This document shows, one piece after another, positions 42,438 through 54,931 of a DNA stretch of 64,000 nucleotides. How positions within the stretch are numbered: position 1 is the first letter of the stretch; the number at the start of each line of letters is the position of its first letter. A model generated the notes under the pieces. That model ran no database searches. It saw only the letters and a list, made by a program, of their open reading frames with translations, and had not been told where the DNA came from. A program made the position numbers and the translations under genes. The stretch is from Bactericera cockerelli (taxonomy: Eukaryota; Arthropoda; Insecta; Hemiptera; Triozidae): contig CM044959.1 of assembly GCA_024516035.1 (NCBI GenBank), forward strand, positions 25,671,644 through 25,735,643, given 5' to 3'.

Positions 42438-44225
42438 CTATAGCCATAATATACTTTCAATGTTAAAAAATGGAAATATTCCTGAAATAGTATCATACCT
42501 TATTCTCTCTAAACTCAAAAGTCTTAGATCGCTACCCTTAGACTTAATACATACCTAGATGGAAGTTTTATAAATTATAAATAAGGGTATAAATTTTGTA
42601 TTAATCTAAAATTCAATATGTATAAGTTTCTTCTATCGTGGTATGTTCATTCCAAACTAAAGCAGTTAGTCCTTCAGTACTTCTTCTGACTACTTGTATA
42701 ATGTGTTCGACTGTTCGTCTTCCATCCTTCTGGAAATCAAAAAGTATAAATGCACTTCTTTGCATTTCCTATGTGTTGTCATTTTCATACAAGTAACTTC
42801 GCTTATCAGGAGCAAGTTGATGAAATAAAGGAAAGAAGAAAGCATAACCATCACCATGAAGAAGTAATAAAAACTGGAAGAAATAAAATAAAGACAGCGC
42901 CCTAAGACAAGACACGCGAGAGGCAAAAAACAAAACAATCAAATTTACATAAAAAAAATCTTTCATAAAATATTAAATTCAACATAACTGACTAGCTGCA
43001 CAGATTTCCTCAGCTTGGTACAACTTTGTACAACTTTAGTCATTTTCACCGCACTGTGTTTAGAAAGTTGTCAGCCTCCTCAAGTTAAGATAGGTGTTCA
43101 TTTATTTATGCGCAAGGAAGAGCATTACAAGTGTAGGGCAGGCACGGTCAATATCAGGTGGCTGAAAGGGTAATTTCAGGGTAGCTTATGTTTTATCTGG
43201 GACGATGGTGCAGTGGTAGAAAACTTCCTGAAGGGAACCAAGGATGATCACCTACATAAATAGTACCTATAACTTCCTATACCAAATATTTTTTGTATAA
43301 CTAAGTATTTCGAATGACCAAGAAGCTTAAGAGAATTTAGGTATGCCCAAAAAAATATATTACAGTAAATAAAGAAAAACTTTCTTTACCTAAAGTGTAC
43401 CTAGTAGGTACTAAGTACCTCTTCCAAGAATTGTACCAGGTAGTTTTTTTCTCAATTTTTTTTTTTTTTTTTAAACATACTGCCTATAGGAAAAATAACT
43501 TCTTCTTTCATTCTACGTATTCCCAAACCTACTTGTGGTTGGCGTTCTTCTGAAGATGTAGTTCTCCTGAAAAGTAACTATAGGAAAAGTACCAGCTATG
43601 TATAATCTTGAAAAAAGTTTTCCTGGATAAGAGGGGCTCCAAGACTTTTCGATCATCCTATACCTTATGTAGCCTCGTACTTAAACAAAAATGGTTACTT
43701 AGGGAGTTACCAGTGTTATCATCTGCTCCCGCTCTCGGAACTCTCTATTGCTGTTTGTCTCTTTATGATTCTGCTGTTACGCGAGCAGATTACTGATAAG
43801 GAGTTGGATAATAGAGGAGAGTCTCTTCTCTCTGTTAGCCCATCTGATTGGAGTCATAGCCCCGCCCTGCGAGGCAGTCATGACATCCCTTCTAGTTTCC
43901 TTGTAGAGGAATCTTGCTCCCAATTCCTTAGGTTTTTGTTTTATAGGCATACATAATTAAGTAGATATAGATTCATGAGTTCTAAATTTCTATGAATATA
44001 GTAATATACATAGGTAATATACAATACATGATTATAACATTATTTGAATATGTCTATTGGGTGATTCAAAGAGTTGTATTTTTACTTGGCGTCAATTAAT
44101 AGGGATAATTTGCTCATCTTATTAGGATTGCGCATATTTAGGATTTGAGTAATTAATGCGTAAGTAACTGAGTATATTCCTTGTTAATTGGTCCCAAACT
44201 TTGTTCTTTTCTTGTATTTATTTAG
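42438..44225. other. No gene seen
   Basis: Poly(T) at 43458-43472. GGTGCAGTGGTAGAAAACTTC (about 43207) is a weak tRNA-like A-box without a B-box. Otherwise featureless. Confidence 0.4.
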
Positions 44226-44259
44226 CAAAAAAAAAAAAAAAAAAACAAAAAAAAAACGC
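44226..44259 (+). repeat. Poly(A) tract
   Basis: About 30 A with one interrupting C, perhaps an old retroposon tail; no SINE or LINE body was identified upstream. Confidence 0.7.
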
Positions 44260-44734
44260 TCTCCAATATATCACACAGTGCGTCTCTGATAATGAATTGC
44301 AAATAGATTTTCCTCCTCACTGAGCCCAGGAGCATTTGCTTCAGGCGACAGACGAGCAAATTCAATTTTATGTCTAAATGCACTTTAGCGAGATTTTCTT
44401 TTCAAGTACCTTGGTAAGAAAGTAGGTAATGTTTCCCCCGCGCCGCAAGGGTAGGATTTACTGCTCTACTTTTGAATTCCTCAGAAGTACAGCACTTGAG
44501 AATCCCAGGCACCGATGTTACTTTATGTTAGTTCATTGATCTTGCCGCATGCTAAGATAGTTCTCATGTTTCCGTTAGTTGGTCGAACAAGGGGGCTTTT
44601 AAAAACTGCATGAAATCTGAAAACCTTTGAGATGTCATGGTCTAAAACTAACTGTGTGTAGTATACTGTAGTATAGTAGTAAGTCGAAGTTCAGGTATCT
44701 AGAATCAGAGTTAGACAACGGATAAGAGGGTAGA

Positions 44735-44768
44735 AGAGAGAAGAGAGAGAGAGAGGGGGGGGGGGGGG
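44735..44768 (+). repeat. (GA)n followed by poly(G)
   Basis: AGAGAGAGAGAGAG then a run of about 12 G. Confidence 0.85.
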
Positions 44769-44823
44769 TGAATATGAAATTGGGACTAGTAGGTAGATGT
44801 TTGAAAGTAGGTATTTATTTAAT

Positions 44824-45085
44824 GACTAGCGGGTTACACCCGCAGCTTCGCCAACCCATCAAGCACACACACCCACCCACACAAAAAACATGATTATTTT
44901 TCGCGTCACCTATCCATTTTTTATCCTTACTCATTGTAGCTTAACCTTAGGGAGCCTAGAAGAATTCCCTGATCCAAACGGACCTATAAAATTTCAGGTT
45001 TCTCGGTCAAACGGTGTGGATTTGTATATAAAGAACATACATACATACACACTAACAGACAGCTTAGTTTTATAGATATAGATGA
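44824..45085 (+). mobile_element. Insect dispersed repeat (CTAGCGGGTTACACCCGC type)
   Basis: It opens with ACTAGCGGGTTACACCCGC and AGCTTCGCC and closes with ATAAAATTTCAGGTTTCTCG, ACATACATACATACACAC and TTATAGATATAGAT. Short insect repeats with this opening and this phrase-like ending are common. The class is uncertain (SINE-like or non-autonomous Helitron). No coding capacity. Confidence 0.45.
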
Positions 45086-45959
45086 AAAATTGTATTTTCA
45101 TTTGTGTCATCCAATGAGATAACTTACACTTAATATGATTTCAGCCACTTCCCTTCAAGTTTCCATGGAAAAAGTTGCTGCAACTCGACCTGTAACAAGA
45201 AAATATTTTTTCATTAGAAAATTGAAACTTTGGCCACTTAAGTATAATAGTATAATATCTCGAAATTCAGCCTACTAGTATAATATTAACGAGTATTTCA
45301 TAAAAGAGCTAAGGATAAGAGTATGGATAAAAGCAGTGCATTCCTTATTTAATGCCCACGTGTGCAAAAGTTGTAAATTCTCGTAAAAAACCTAGCCAAA
45401 ACAAATTGGATTGGAGAAGTTGGCAACAGATGCCGCCTAAACCGCTTCAGCCTTTTTGAATGAGAAAAGGCAATAAAATAATATATTCATTTATTCAGAC
45501 AGCAATGGTAATGGTTAGTCTTTACCTCCATAAACTGTGGTAAGGTCAAATACAAGTTTAACACTGAGGTCAAATATTTATAAGGCGGTGCTGACTTCAC
45601 ACACCTTGGTTTTAGACAAAATCGGTTTTGAAATCCCTTCCTGTCAGCTTAACGACCGTTATAAGGACGTGGCCTATATTGGTTAATCCTCCCCTAACTC
45701 TGGGAAGTCCTCATGCAAATCCTGTCTCCTTGCATATTAATTCTTCTTTTAAACTTTAAACACACATTTTAAAATATAAAACATTTTAATAATAAATAAA
45801 CATAATAATATATACCTACCTATAATAAATGTATCCTCATTTGCATAATGTTTGTGTAATGCATGAGGTTTTATTTTTTGAAATTCTGATATTATTGTAA
45901 AATTTGTAATACACATATTTCACTTAATAGAACATTAACCTTTAGGTACTATACATGTA
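45086..45959. other. No gene seen
   Basis: AT-rich with no recognised feature. Confidence 0.4.
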
Positions 45960-46092
45960 ACCGAGCTCAGTAGCTTGATCGATAAGGCGGCGGACTTGTA
46001 ACCTGGAGGTCGGTGGTTCAAGTCACGTTTTAATAGTTGAGTAGTTGTGATATCACGAAAGTGTTTAACACAAATATGATACCTTTTTTTTT
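45960..46092 (+). mobile_element. tRNA-Thr-like SINE, copy 3 (best head)
   Basis: GCTCAGTAGCTTGATCGATA, AGGCGGCGGACTTGTAACC and GGAGGTCGGTGGTTCAAGTC give a clean A-box-like region, a TGT anticodon loop and a B-box. The tail GTAGTTGTGATATCACGA and AACACAAATATGATACC then a T-run matches the other copies, though the linker is shorter here. Confidence 0.75.
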
Positions 46093-46771
46093 ACTTACTA
46101 TCTATTCTATTTATCGATCTATCTTCTATTATATTAATGTGGTGTTCTTCAACTTTATAGTTATATAGACCATTAACCTACTATACATGTACAGGTTAAT
46201 GTATTTACCTACATGTTCATTTGTTCAGTTAATATACCTACAAACATGTGTTTTTTTCCATTAGCTGTAGCAGTTAGGTACGTCATCAGTTTTCGGAATT
46301 CTACAGGTTAATTTTTCACGGAAAACAACGACGAACATCGAAACATATGTATGAGATTATATGTATGAGATCAAATTTTCAATTATTATAATATCTAATT
46401 GATCTTTTTAAATTACTGCTCTTGTTGTAAAATAAGAGTTGGAAATTCCACGAAAGAGATTTCTTCCCTCATGTCTGCCGGCATCGATCTCGATGACGGC
46501 AACATATTATTATTATTATTCTTATGATGTTGCGACAATGAAAACATTACAATATTTGCTCGGTTCCTCGAAAGCTTTTTATAATAGAAGCTTTTTATTG
46601 TAAACATTGTAACAGGAACGAATATTACATAACGTTATTTTATTAAAACGGGGAATATATGAATGCATAATGAATAGCTCCTCACTGTAGGGGGAAGTGA
46701 CTGTCTGGTAGTTCTCGAATCTCGCAAAAAGATTTTTTTCTGCTTAACATCTAGGTTATTTGAGACTGGGT
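46093..46771. other. No gene seen
   Basis: AT-rich; (ATT)n at 46507-46523. Confidence 0.4.
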
Positions 46772-46806
46772 TTTACCCTCGTCCGCTGGAAACTTAGTAG
46801 GCGACC
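46772..46806 (-). mobile_element. SINE central-domain fragment
   Basis: GGGTTTTACCCTCGTCCGCTGG matches, in inverse, the AATGGAGGGTAAAACCC segment of the SINE central domain. Flanking similarity is lost. Confidence 0.35.
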
Positions 46807-48640
46807 ACAACGAGGACCCTGGCATATATACCCTGCACCCTAGACCCTCAACCCCAGATCACTGGTATACTACAGTTTAATATGAGACAATTTTTGAGAT
46901 TTTTGAGGCTGCCACAAAAATTTGTCCTTACCCAGTTTCTTCGCATAGGTAATAAACTGTTAAATAAGAATAGGTTACCTACGACAGAGAAGAATCAAAC
47001 TACGTCCCCAAAAATAATGCTGTATTTCATAGTAAAACTCCTGCTTTACAAGGGCTTTACTAAAAACATGCAGTCATGCATTCCGTATTTAAATTTACAT
47101 GTTCTTCACAATTTATTGTCTCTCTCAAACGCAATGTTATGAATTAGTTCACTCATCATCCGATTCCCGCCTCTCATTTCAACCCCTGGTCAGCATGGGA
47201 GCCTCTGTATTTAACGCAAGCCGGCACTAAGGTGGGTTTCAGCATAAGTATGAGCTCCATTGCAAATAGCCTCGCAGGCACGTAACCTATTAATCCCTCT
47301 GCTCGGGCTAATGTTTACTTATGCCGGAGTGTGTGATCCACCTCAGCAATGCCCATACATACATAAACGCCTCGCTACTTGCTTCCTACATTAATTCCTT
47401 GTAGCCCATAATGTGCATGCATTGGAGTTGCTGAGTATGCTTTCACTGAGGTCTGAGGACCTAGCTCATAGTACGACAGGTGTATAACGTCCAAACAATT
47501 GTTTGTAACTAAAGCGTTTTTTGAATTACCTTAACACGGACAGTACACTACACCGAGGATAAAGTAGGAGCCCAGGATTTTGAAGACCTGAGGTCAAAAG
47601 GCTCACTGTAATATTTTTTAAAAATATTTTGTGTTCAGAAATCAGACAAAGAGATGTTCCTCATTCAACAATACCCTTATGTGTTATATTTTATTCATAA
47701 TAATTATAATAATGCATGATGCTGTAGATTCCTCTGCCCTCATTCCACATGTTACAATGGAAAATTATTAACACTTTTTATTGACTCAATTCATACATAA
47801 ATTTAAATTACATTACGAACCCCACTGTCCAGATCCTGACATACTCATCAAATTTCAAATTTATTTTCGATGGAGTCACAAATCGAAAGTAGCCCATGGG
47901 AAAATAGAAGCATGGAAATGCCTCTCTCTCTCTCTCTATCCTGTCTCTCTCTCTCTTCTCTCCTAACCTGTTTTTAACTCTCTCTTTCTCTCTCAGTTTC
48001 CTTTCTGAACCCCTCCTATCCTTCTCACCCCCCCCCTCACCCCCTCTGTTTCTCTCCCTCCCATTATTTCTCTTTGATATTCGATCTCTATTTGATAGTT
48101 CTTTGAGCGTACCATCCAATTAAGCTATAAGTTAGTAAACTGCAGATGAATATAACTTAAATTAATGTTCATAGGTCAAAATAACTTCGAGCTCCATTAG
48201 CATACTGGAAAACTTCAAAAGTAAAAATGATTAATTTAAATTAAAACTTGAATGTAATAGGCCTAGCACTGCTGTAAAGACATTTAACAGGTAAACTTTT
48301 AAAAGATAAGTCATATCCATTGTTACAATAAAGAAGTACCTTGATTTTTGTAAGACAAATTTATTCTTGTTGTAAATTTAACAGAGACATGCTATGGAGA
48401 AGTGCAGACCGCCTAATCTATGTTGAGCACAAGTAGCTAAGGCTGAGTTAAGAAGAAGCAATAATGTGGCCTTTGGTGAGACCTAACATCCAACACAGCT
48501 TCTGTTTGCAGAGGAGTATTTGGTCTGTTTACCTGACGTCATCTGCAACAAAGGCAAAGACAGTCAACATGACACGCTGCATGTGTGCATGCCTCTCATG
48601 CCGCACTTCCTCGACATATTTGCTCTGCCGTTTTCCTCTC
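46807..48640. other. No gene seen; TC-rich patch
   Basis: 47920-48070 is a degenerate TC microsatellite with a C-run at 48029. Other frames lack motifs. Confidence 0.4.
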
Positions 48641-48885
48641 CTCCCCCACCCCACCTCTCCTCCTCCTTCCTGAATATCCCGTCAAATTGCACCCCCACCC
48701 CCTCCTCTCTCTCCCTCCCCTCCCCCCCCCCCCCTACTCAAGCTCGAGAGTTAAGTTAATTTCCTGTAATTATGCACATCTGAGTGGCGCCCCCCCCCCC
48801 CGCCCCCGCCCGCTACCTTCCTGCCAATAGAATATACTCCTTGCCCCCCCCCCTCTCTCTCCTCCTCCCCCCCCCCCGGGTCACG
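48640..48885 (+). repeat. Pyrimidine-rich block with multiple poly(C) runs
   Basis: Runs of 8-13 C occur near 48723, 48789, 48845 and 48867 within CT-rich DNA. The composition is sharply different from the AT-rich surroundings. Frames here are low-complexity proline/serine and not credible proteins. Confidence 0.75.
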
Positions 48886-49717
48886 CATCATTGCCAAAAC
48901 AATATTGCTCCTCTGTGAAATATCTTCCGGCCAAGTTCATAAATAACAGACGGCGCGGCGGGGGAATGAATGTAAATTCGCCTCTGACTTTGCAGCAGGA
49001 GTTGTGTGTGCGTACACAGTGTAAGTTAAATGTAGCGTCTCAAGACATGCTATCAGGTCCGAGGCAACTTTCCTCGACAGAAAGTAGAGGGAGGGGGGGG
49101 GGTTATTGATACAGGATGCTCAGGGTGGGGCACAAAGGGGGAGGGACCTTTCATTTGAGAAGATGAAGCGTGAGTCAATGTCCGAGGGAATACGAGGCAC
49201 AAAATCAAATGCTGTGATCTTTTTTTTAACAGAGGAACTTTTTACAAGTAGTCATACCGTTCCAATAGGAAAGATGAAGGAAAGGAAAAACTAGAGAAAT
49301 AACACGAGAATACGTATTTTGCTTGGAAAAAAGCGCCCTCCATATACATATAAACTGCAACTGACTGGAGAGCAATTTTCTTGGCTACAACCTTAAATAT
49401 AAGATGTGAAAAGCTAATTTAATGGTGAATGAGACGAAAAAAAACTGAATAGGTAGGTAACACATCCAATATAGAAATCAAACACCTTCAATATTGATCA
49501 GGCGGAAATAGAACCCAAGGGAACTTTATTTATTTTAAATGCTGAGGCAGCACTTGGTAATTACCTCTTTGGAATAGTATAGGACGTTTCACTCGAGCCA
49601 TTAAATTAATGTACGGGGAGTAGAATTAAACCAAAGAAAGAACTTAAGGGAGCGGAAGTAAGCGCAAGCTTATGGCGGCTCAATGCAACGGAAGTCGAAA
49701 GTTAGTTGGTTTGATTT
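48886..49717. other. GC-richer patch then AT-rich sequence, no gene seen
   Basis: 48950-48965 is CpG-rich (CGGCGCGGCGGGG) and 49090-49104 has a G-run. No exon-like frame was recognised. Confidence 0.35.
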
Positions 49718-49734
49718 TTTTTTTTTTTTTTTTT
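49718..49734 (+). repeat. Poly(T) tract
   Basis: Seventeen T beside AT-rich DNA. Confidence 0.7.
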
Positions 49735-50147
49735 GGCATTGGTAAGCATTGACATTCCATACAGCCACGGTGGGTTTGATAAAAGAACAACTATGATGTC
49801 AGTACTCAAAATTCATGCAATGGTGTCAAAAAAAGATGAAAAGGTTCGAAAGCAGAAAGCTAGTTGCACATTGCACATCAAGAAAGGAGTACCTACGAAT
49901 GAATCCAACTATGGGTACCTAGTGATTTGAAAGCAAAGGTCCCTCAAACAGGGCATGCTTTCGTGAAAAAATATTTTATATTTAAAGAATATTGAAAAGT
50001 TGAGAGTATAGTATCAAAGCTCAATTATTGAGTTTTGATTGAGATATTATACCCTTAACAATTATTGTTATTGTTTTCAATTTTGTAACTTGAACTGTAT
50101 TTCTAGTTTTTATTCGTAAATATGTAGACATTTCTAAGTTATTATTA
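49735..50147. other. No gene seen
   Basis: A 65-codon frame begins at 49733 without a recognisable domain. Confidence 0.35.
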
Positions 50148-50232
50148 TATTTGTGTTAATCACTCAAACTCGGTTTACTATATTTTTGCTTAACATGGGA
50201 CTCGAACCACTGACATCGATCAAGCTACAAAA
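50148..50232 (-). mobile_element. tRNA-Thr-like SINE, minus fragment
   Basis: The reverse complement has TAGCTTGATCGATGTCAGTG, GTTCGAGTCCCATGTTAAG and GAGTGATTAACACAAATATA, which keeps the B-box and tail while the anticodon region is deleted. Confidence 0.55.
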
Positions 50233-50491
50233 GCTTATCGATAAAACATTTTATTCTTTACAATAATGCCTACAGTGTAAAATTGTCTCATATAAGTTTC
50301 TGTGTGGCTTTAGGATAAAAATTCGTTCGGGCCGTTCGGGGGAAGAACATATTAGACATGAATGCCGGGCCTCCCTGTACAGAAGTTACATCAAATGGAA
50401 ATCATAAAATATTTATCTCATTGAGCTTTCGATGTATGGGAGCGACAATTTCACTGGCCATTCGGTTTTAATGTGAAATCAGGATTGCTTT

Positions 50492-50539
<48 letters not shown>

Positions 50540-51790
50540 ACACACTTTCTTGTCAACTGCTATTGCTTCTGCTTGGATGAGTAATCTACTGATCACACCC
50601 ATAATATCTCTTTCTCATTTTCTCTACCACTTTCTTTCTTTCTCATTTTCTCTATCACTCAAACCAATATCTCTCTGTCTTGCCTATTCCTTCTAAATAT
50701 CCAAATACCTTATAATTATGTACTACTTTTCTTCATTAGTATTCCTCAATAATACCTAATCATATTCATTTTTATCTTCCCTTTTTCATGTTCCTGAATT
50801 CAACCACATTAACCGTTTTTAATAAATTGAATTAAAGAACATTTAACAAATCACGTCAAATCATGATCCATATACTCTCCGTCAATCATTTACACTCGAC
50901 TAAGTAGGTAGTGACAGACTATTATACTCGTAATATTGCACACAGCAGCATTGCGTTCAAAAGACAATGTTTGCTCGCTCCGAGATTGACCCGCCCAAAT
51001 AAATACATATATCCTTCCAAAATTTCCCCTTCTAGTACTATTTTTTAACTTCCTGGTATGTCCCTTTCCTTTCCATTTTTGTGTCTCTCTGTCTCATTCT
51101 TTACTCTTTCTACTTCTCTCTTCTTTTCTCTTCATGGCTCTCTCTATCCTTCCTTTTTTCTCTCTCCCTGTATCACTTTCTACACCTCCGTCTCTCTCTC
51201 TCTCTAATTATCTAGCCTTTCCGTTCTCTCCCTTCCTCTCCCTCACCCGGCTTTTCCTTCTCTCTCTCCCTCTCTTCCTACCCCTCCCAATGTCTGTCGC
51301 TCTGTCACATTACGTGACGAGAGTTAAGGTATAATGCGGTCCTCGCACGTTCTGTTCTGTCATGCAGAAATTCTCCTCTAGTTACCATGAAATTTGATCA
51401 TTGTGTCCTTCCTCAACTCCTCCTTCTTTTCCTCCCCCCTCCTCCCCATTTTCATCCTGATTCATGCTAACTATGTCTGCCCATACACCCCCCCCCCACG
51501 CGCCCCCCTCCCCCTTCGTACCTATTATAGAATGAGTACCTGTCGGGTGAATGCCCATTGCATATTTTTAATCATCACCACCGGGAGTAAATCCTTGGTC
51601 TCTTTGCCTCGTGCCCTCTACGTTTACCAATCTTTTCTATTCTGTCACTATCGCTCTCTAGTCGGTGTCCCACTGGGAGCTTTCTTTTCAATAATTTCGA
51701 ATGCAAAGTGTTGCAGACTGTTGCAAAGCACTATCAGTGAGATTAGAGAGCATTTGAGGAAGGAAGAGCGAAGCATGAAACGTTTCATAA
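50233..51790. other. No gene seen; (TC)n 50494-50539 and TC-rich DNA
   Basis: A long TC microsatellite (about 22 units) at 50494-50539, scattered TC runs at 51060-51300, and C-runs at 51489-51515. Frames here are low-complexity translations of pyrimidine repeats. Confidence 0.5.
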
Positions 51791-51984
51791 GCCAGCGTCG
51801 GGGGCGCGTTGAATGCACCGGTTCTCGTAGGATCACCGAAGTTAAGCAACGTCCAGCGAGGTGAAGACTTCGTGATGCTGGCATTCCGGCCCAACCCAGG
51901 CTGGGTGAGGTTAATGTGAATAGCATCAGGTTTGAGAATGACCATGCAGGTAAAAGCGACGTTAAACACTAATAATAATATTTA
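51791..51984 (+). mobile_element. 5S rRNA-headed SINE, copy 1
   Basis: The head GCCAGCGTCG...TTGAATGCACCGGTTCTCGT then GATCACCGAAGTTAAGCAAC is unmistakably related to the 5' half of 5S rRNA. It keeps the box A-type GAAGTTAAGC region but loses the downstream GGATGGGTGACC. The body has CCCAGGCTGGGTGAGGTTAA, shared with the tRNA-headed SINE at 1147, and ends GCGACGTTAAACACTAATAA. It is a retroposon rather than a 5S gene, because the 5S 3' half is missing. Confidence 0.82.
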
Positions 51985-53254
51985 AAAAAGTTTCAAAAAG
52001 CGTTTCAAACTTTTTTTTAATTCGTCGTTGTTTGTCTATCTCTCTACCATACTTCTCGGTCGATTCTATTTCTCTTATATCCTTTGCCAAAAAGAATTCC
52101 ACATTTTATTAAACACTTGTAAAAACATACTCCTAACTAAGATTGTAGGTCAAAAATGTCCCCTTGTTCTGCTATTCCCTCTCCTCCGTAAGATTGTTTT
52201 CTTTCTTTACCTCTCTTCTTCTTCTCTATCTTCCCGTTTTATGTATCTTTCCCTCTCGCTTTTTTTGTCTTTCTCTATCCCTCCATCCTTATTACTCATC
52301 CTTGAATGACGTTTTCTCTCTCTCTCTTGTGTTTGCGATTCCCTATACATATAATTATTATCTTCTCCCACTTTTTATATCATTCCCCTCTCTTCTTCAT
52401 CAGTTTACATGACACTGAGTTTTCCACTCTCATAATATCTGGAGGAGATTTTTCCAATGCAATAATAATGTAAATTTTAAAAAATCAGAAGCAGGTTACT
52501 ACTATGGAATTAAGCGTTACCCATCTCGGTATGGTTTCAGCCTGAGGTTGAACAAATTCGAAACACAAAAAGTATTCTTTTATCATGAAGTTTTTTTATA
52601 TAACATTCTTAGAATTTCTGTAGGCGCTGATATTACCAATAGAGAGTTTTACCTTTTCTTAAAAATTCCATTGGGAAATAGGTATAATATCACTAAAGCT
52701 TTTTACCTTTAAAAATTTCATCGGCACTTACATCAGCAATAATGAGTTGCCTATTCTAGTATCGGGAGCCATTGAACTTTATTCCTATATCGAACAGAAA
52801 TTGCTGTCTAGGTAGTACGAAAGTTTTATTGATAAAAAAAAGTTTGTTTGCCTTCCCGGGTATAATATAGAACCTATGTAATGAAAACGTTCTCAGAGGA
52901 GTCAGAGGTAAGTACGAGTATATAAAATTAGCAATTTTCTGAACTTTTAACATGCCTCGGTTTTGTACCTGGCGGTCCTAAGTCTCTCTGTGCTACTTAT
53001 ATTTCTTATAAGCCGTTTTTCCGTGAAATTGTCTTCAGAATAAATTATTCTCACACTAAGGCATGGCCATAAAAATAGGACCTACGATACCTATTTTGAA
53101 ATTTCATATTTAAAGTATTTAACGATTATTATCAAACTTGTACTGATTAACCGCAGTGAGTAGCACGTATGTATATTTCGAAGATGGCCTACAGTCACCA
53201 ATAGGTATTCATTTGTTCAACAATATCAGGTTCTGATCCAATCACTGGAGTTTT
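51985..53254. other. No gene seen; TC-rich patch
   Basis: 52190-52400 is TC-rich with short low-complexity frames. The rest is AT-rich. Confidence 0.4.
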
Positions 53255-53440
53255 AACTCCAGTGATTCTCCATTGGCATCATGGCAATCAACGTTCTGCA
53301 AGCAGTTGATTCCTACCCGGGCTGAGTGAGGTTAATTTGAGTGCCTGGTTGCCTACCCAGAGAATGGTGGGTAAAATCCCAGTCGTGATATAAACAATGA
53401 CCATGTAGCTGAAAGTGAGTAGCCAAATAAAAATAACCAA
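53255..53440 (+). mobile_element. Diverged SINE with shared central domain
   Basis: CGGGCTGAGTGAGGTTAATT, AATGGTGGGTAAAATCCC, GTCGTGATATAAACAATGAC and CATGTAGCTGAAAGTGAGTA follow the body and tail of the 5S-headed SINE. The head (53265-53300) is too diverged to classify. Confidence 0.55.
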
Positions 53441-53459
53441 CATTACTACTACTTCAGCG

Positions 53460-53495
53460 AAATTTCTAGTATTAGAAATCGGAAGTATTTTTTAT
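53460..53495 (-). repeat. Solo hairpin terminus of the 60.4-kb element family
   Basis: GCGAAATTTCTAGTATTAG then AAATCGGAAGTATT matches the left end of the 60381-61765 element. No body is attached. Confidence 0.6.
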
Positions 53496-54343
53496 TTCTC
53501 TTCAAAAGTGTAGGTATACTTTTCCCTGCGTTCATGAAATCAACCTAATTTTGTCTCCAATTATTTGTGAAGGCTACTGTCAAAATATTTGACAAAGAAA
53601 AAGCCTCGTCCATTAGTCGAAATTCTGAACTCTGCTCTCTGTCTTGAGGTGAAACACCAGCAACTTTCAAAAGTAATGTATCGATTGAAGGGGGGGGGAA
53701 GTCGGGAGTCGAACTAAAAGTTTGGGCTTTGAAGTTTTCGGGCGTTCGGTGTCGGGAAAAGCGAGCATCGAGTGGGGATTTCGGGTTTATGCGCCCGGGA
53801 GAAGGGTGCGGGGGGGGGAGTAGATAAAGCTGTTTTTCTTCTTTTCAAAAATGAGATGAAATTTGAATAACAAGAAATGGTATGGTCCCCTTGAGGGTTT
53901 TGGTTTGATAGTAGAAGATGAGTACATTGGATGTGCACGCTGCATGGAGGTTGAGTTTTAATCAAATTTGTTCCTCATCGCATCATAGCTGTGGAATATT
54001 ATTAGCAGTGGAGGCGCGTTATCGCCTACCATCCAAGTTCAATACAATTAATAGACTTCTCACTAAAATTTCAAAGGGTTTAAAACTATTTTTACTAAAA
54101 ATGCTTTAACAATGGTTAGGCTACAAACTTTTGACCCATCAACGCGATTACTGACAAAAGAATGACTGGATAGTAGAGGTTTTATACCCTCGAGACATTA
54201 GAAGTATCATGAATCCCTATGTAAACTATAAAATTAAAATAGTTAATACCTATGTGGTTTCTTGAGATTTCGTGAGGAATGTAAGACAAAGGCAAAATTA
54301 GTAGAAGATCCGAAATAAATTAACAAGTAGAACAGTGTAAAAG
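53496..54343. other. No gene seen; G-rich patch
   Basis: G-runs at 53689-53698 and 53808-53818 lie within a GC-richer block (53690-53820). No exon recognised. Confidence 0.35.
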
Positions 54344-54506
54344 AGCCACATTATAAAACGGGATTAAAGTTATAACCTAAGCCTGACACGCTGTCATATC
54401 GGAGTTTTCCACCAATCACAGCGCAGCATAGCCCCCCCAGCGCACCATAGCCCCTGTTAAGGAAAGTGTCCACTTAGATTAAATCTAATCCTGTTTTATA
54501 AAGGAT
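54344..54506. repeat. Palindromic MITE-like element, copy 3
   Basis: Opens CATTATAAAACGGGATTAAA and closes TTAAATCTAATCCTGTTTTA then TAAAG. The core CCACCAATCACAGCGCAGCA matches the family; a short internal duplication around AGCGCA(G/C)CATAGCCCC makes this copy longer. Confidence 0.6.
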
Positions 54507-54931
54507 CCTTCTAAGGCCTCTAATAATAGTCTGGCTGGGGGACTATAAACAGGGAGTAGACCAGCATAGGCTTGGTTCTGGGGCCCTTGTCAATTATTGG
54601 CCTCCTTGTAAAGACAGTGGTAGAAGTGCTGAGTCATTCCTCCACTGCCTGGCTACCATCGTTCACGATGAAGCCACCCTACGATGATGAAGGCCTAATT
54701 CTTTATCATCGACTAGCCACTTCACACATCCTCAGTATCTATAGTGCGGTGTAAAGGTAGTTGATATAAGTCTACAAGTTTTTTTAAATTTAAAAGCAAA
54801 AAACTCAAAGGATCTGCAGTACTTGGAAATCTAGAAGAGCAAGTGATGTCAAAAGTATTCCAGGAGAACGGGTTGACACGATGAGTGAAGGATTCTTTAA
54901 TCAGGAGGAATTCTGTTGGACACAGAAGAAA

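Noticed and set aside
45960..46030. Possible tRNA-Thr (TGT) gene
   Set aside because: The anticodon loop and B-box are tRNA-like but the acceptor stem does not close, and the same tail follows in three dispersed copies, so it is a SINE head.
48464..48830. Overlapping plus-strand frames as a proline/serine-rich protein
   Set aside because: They are translations of CT-rich low-complexity DNA in all three frames, with no domain or consistent frame.
51134..51334. Hydrophobic short protein
   Set aside because: Leucine/serine/proline pattern arises from CTCTCT repeats; no other coding evidence.
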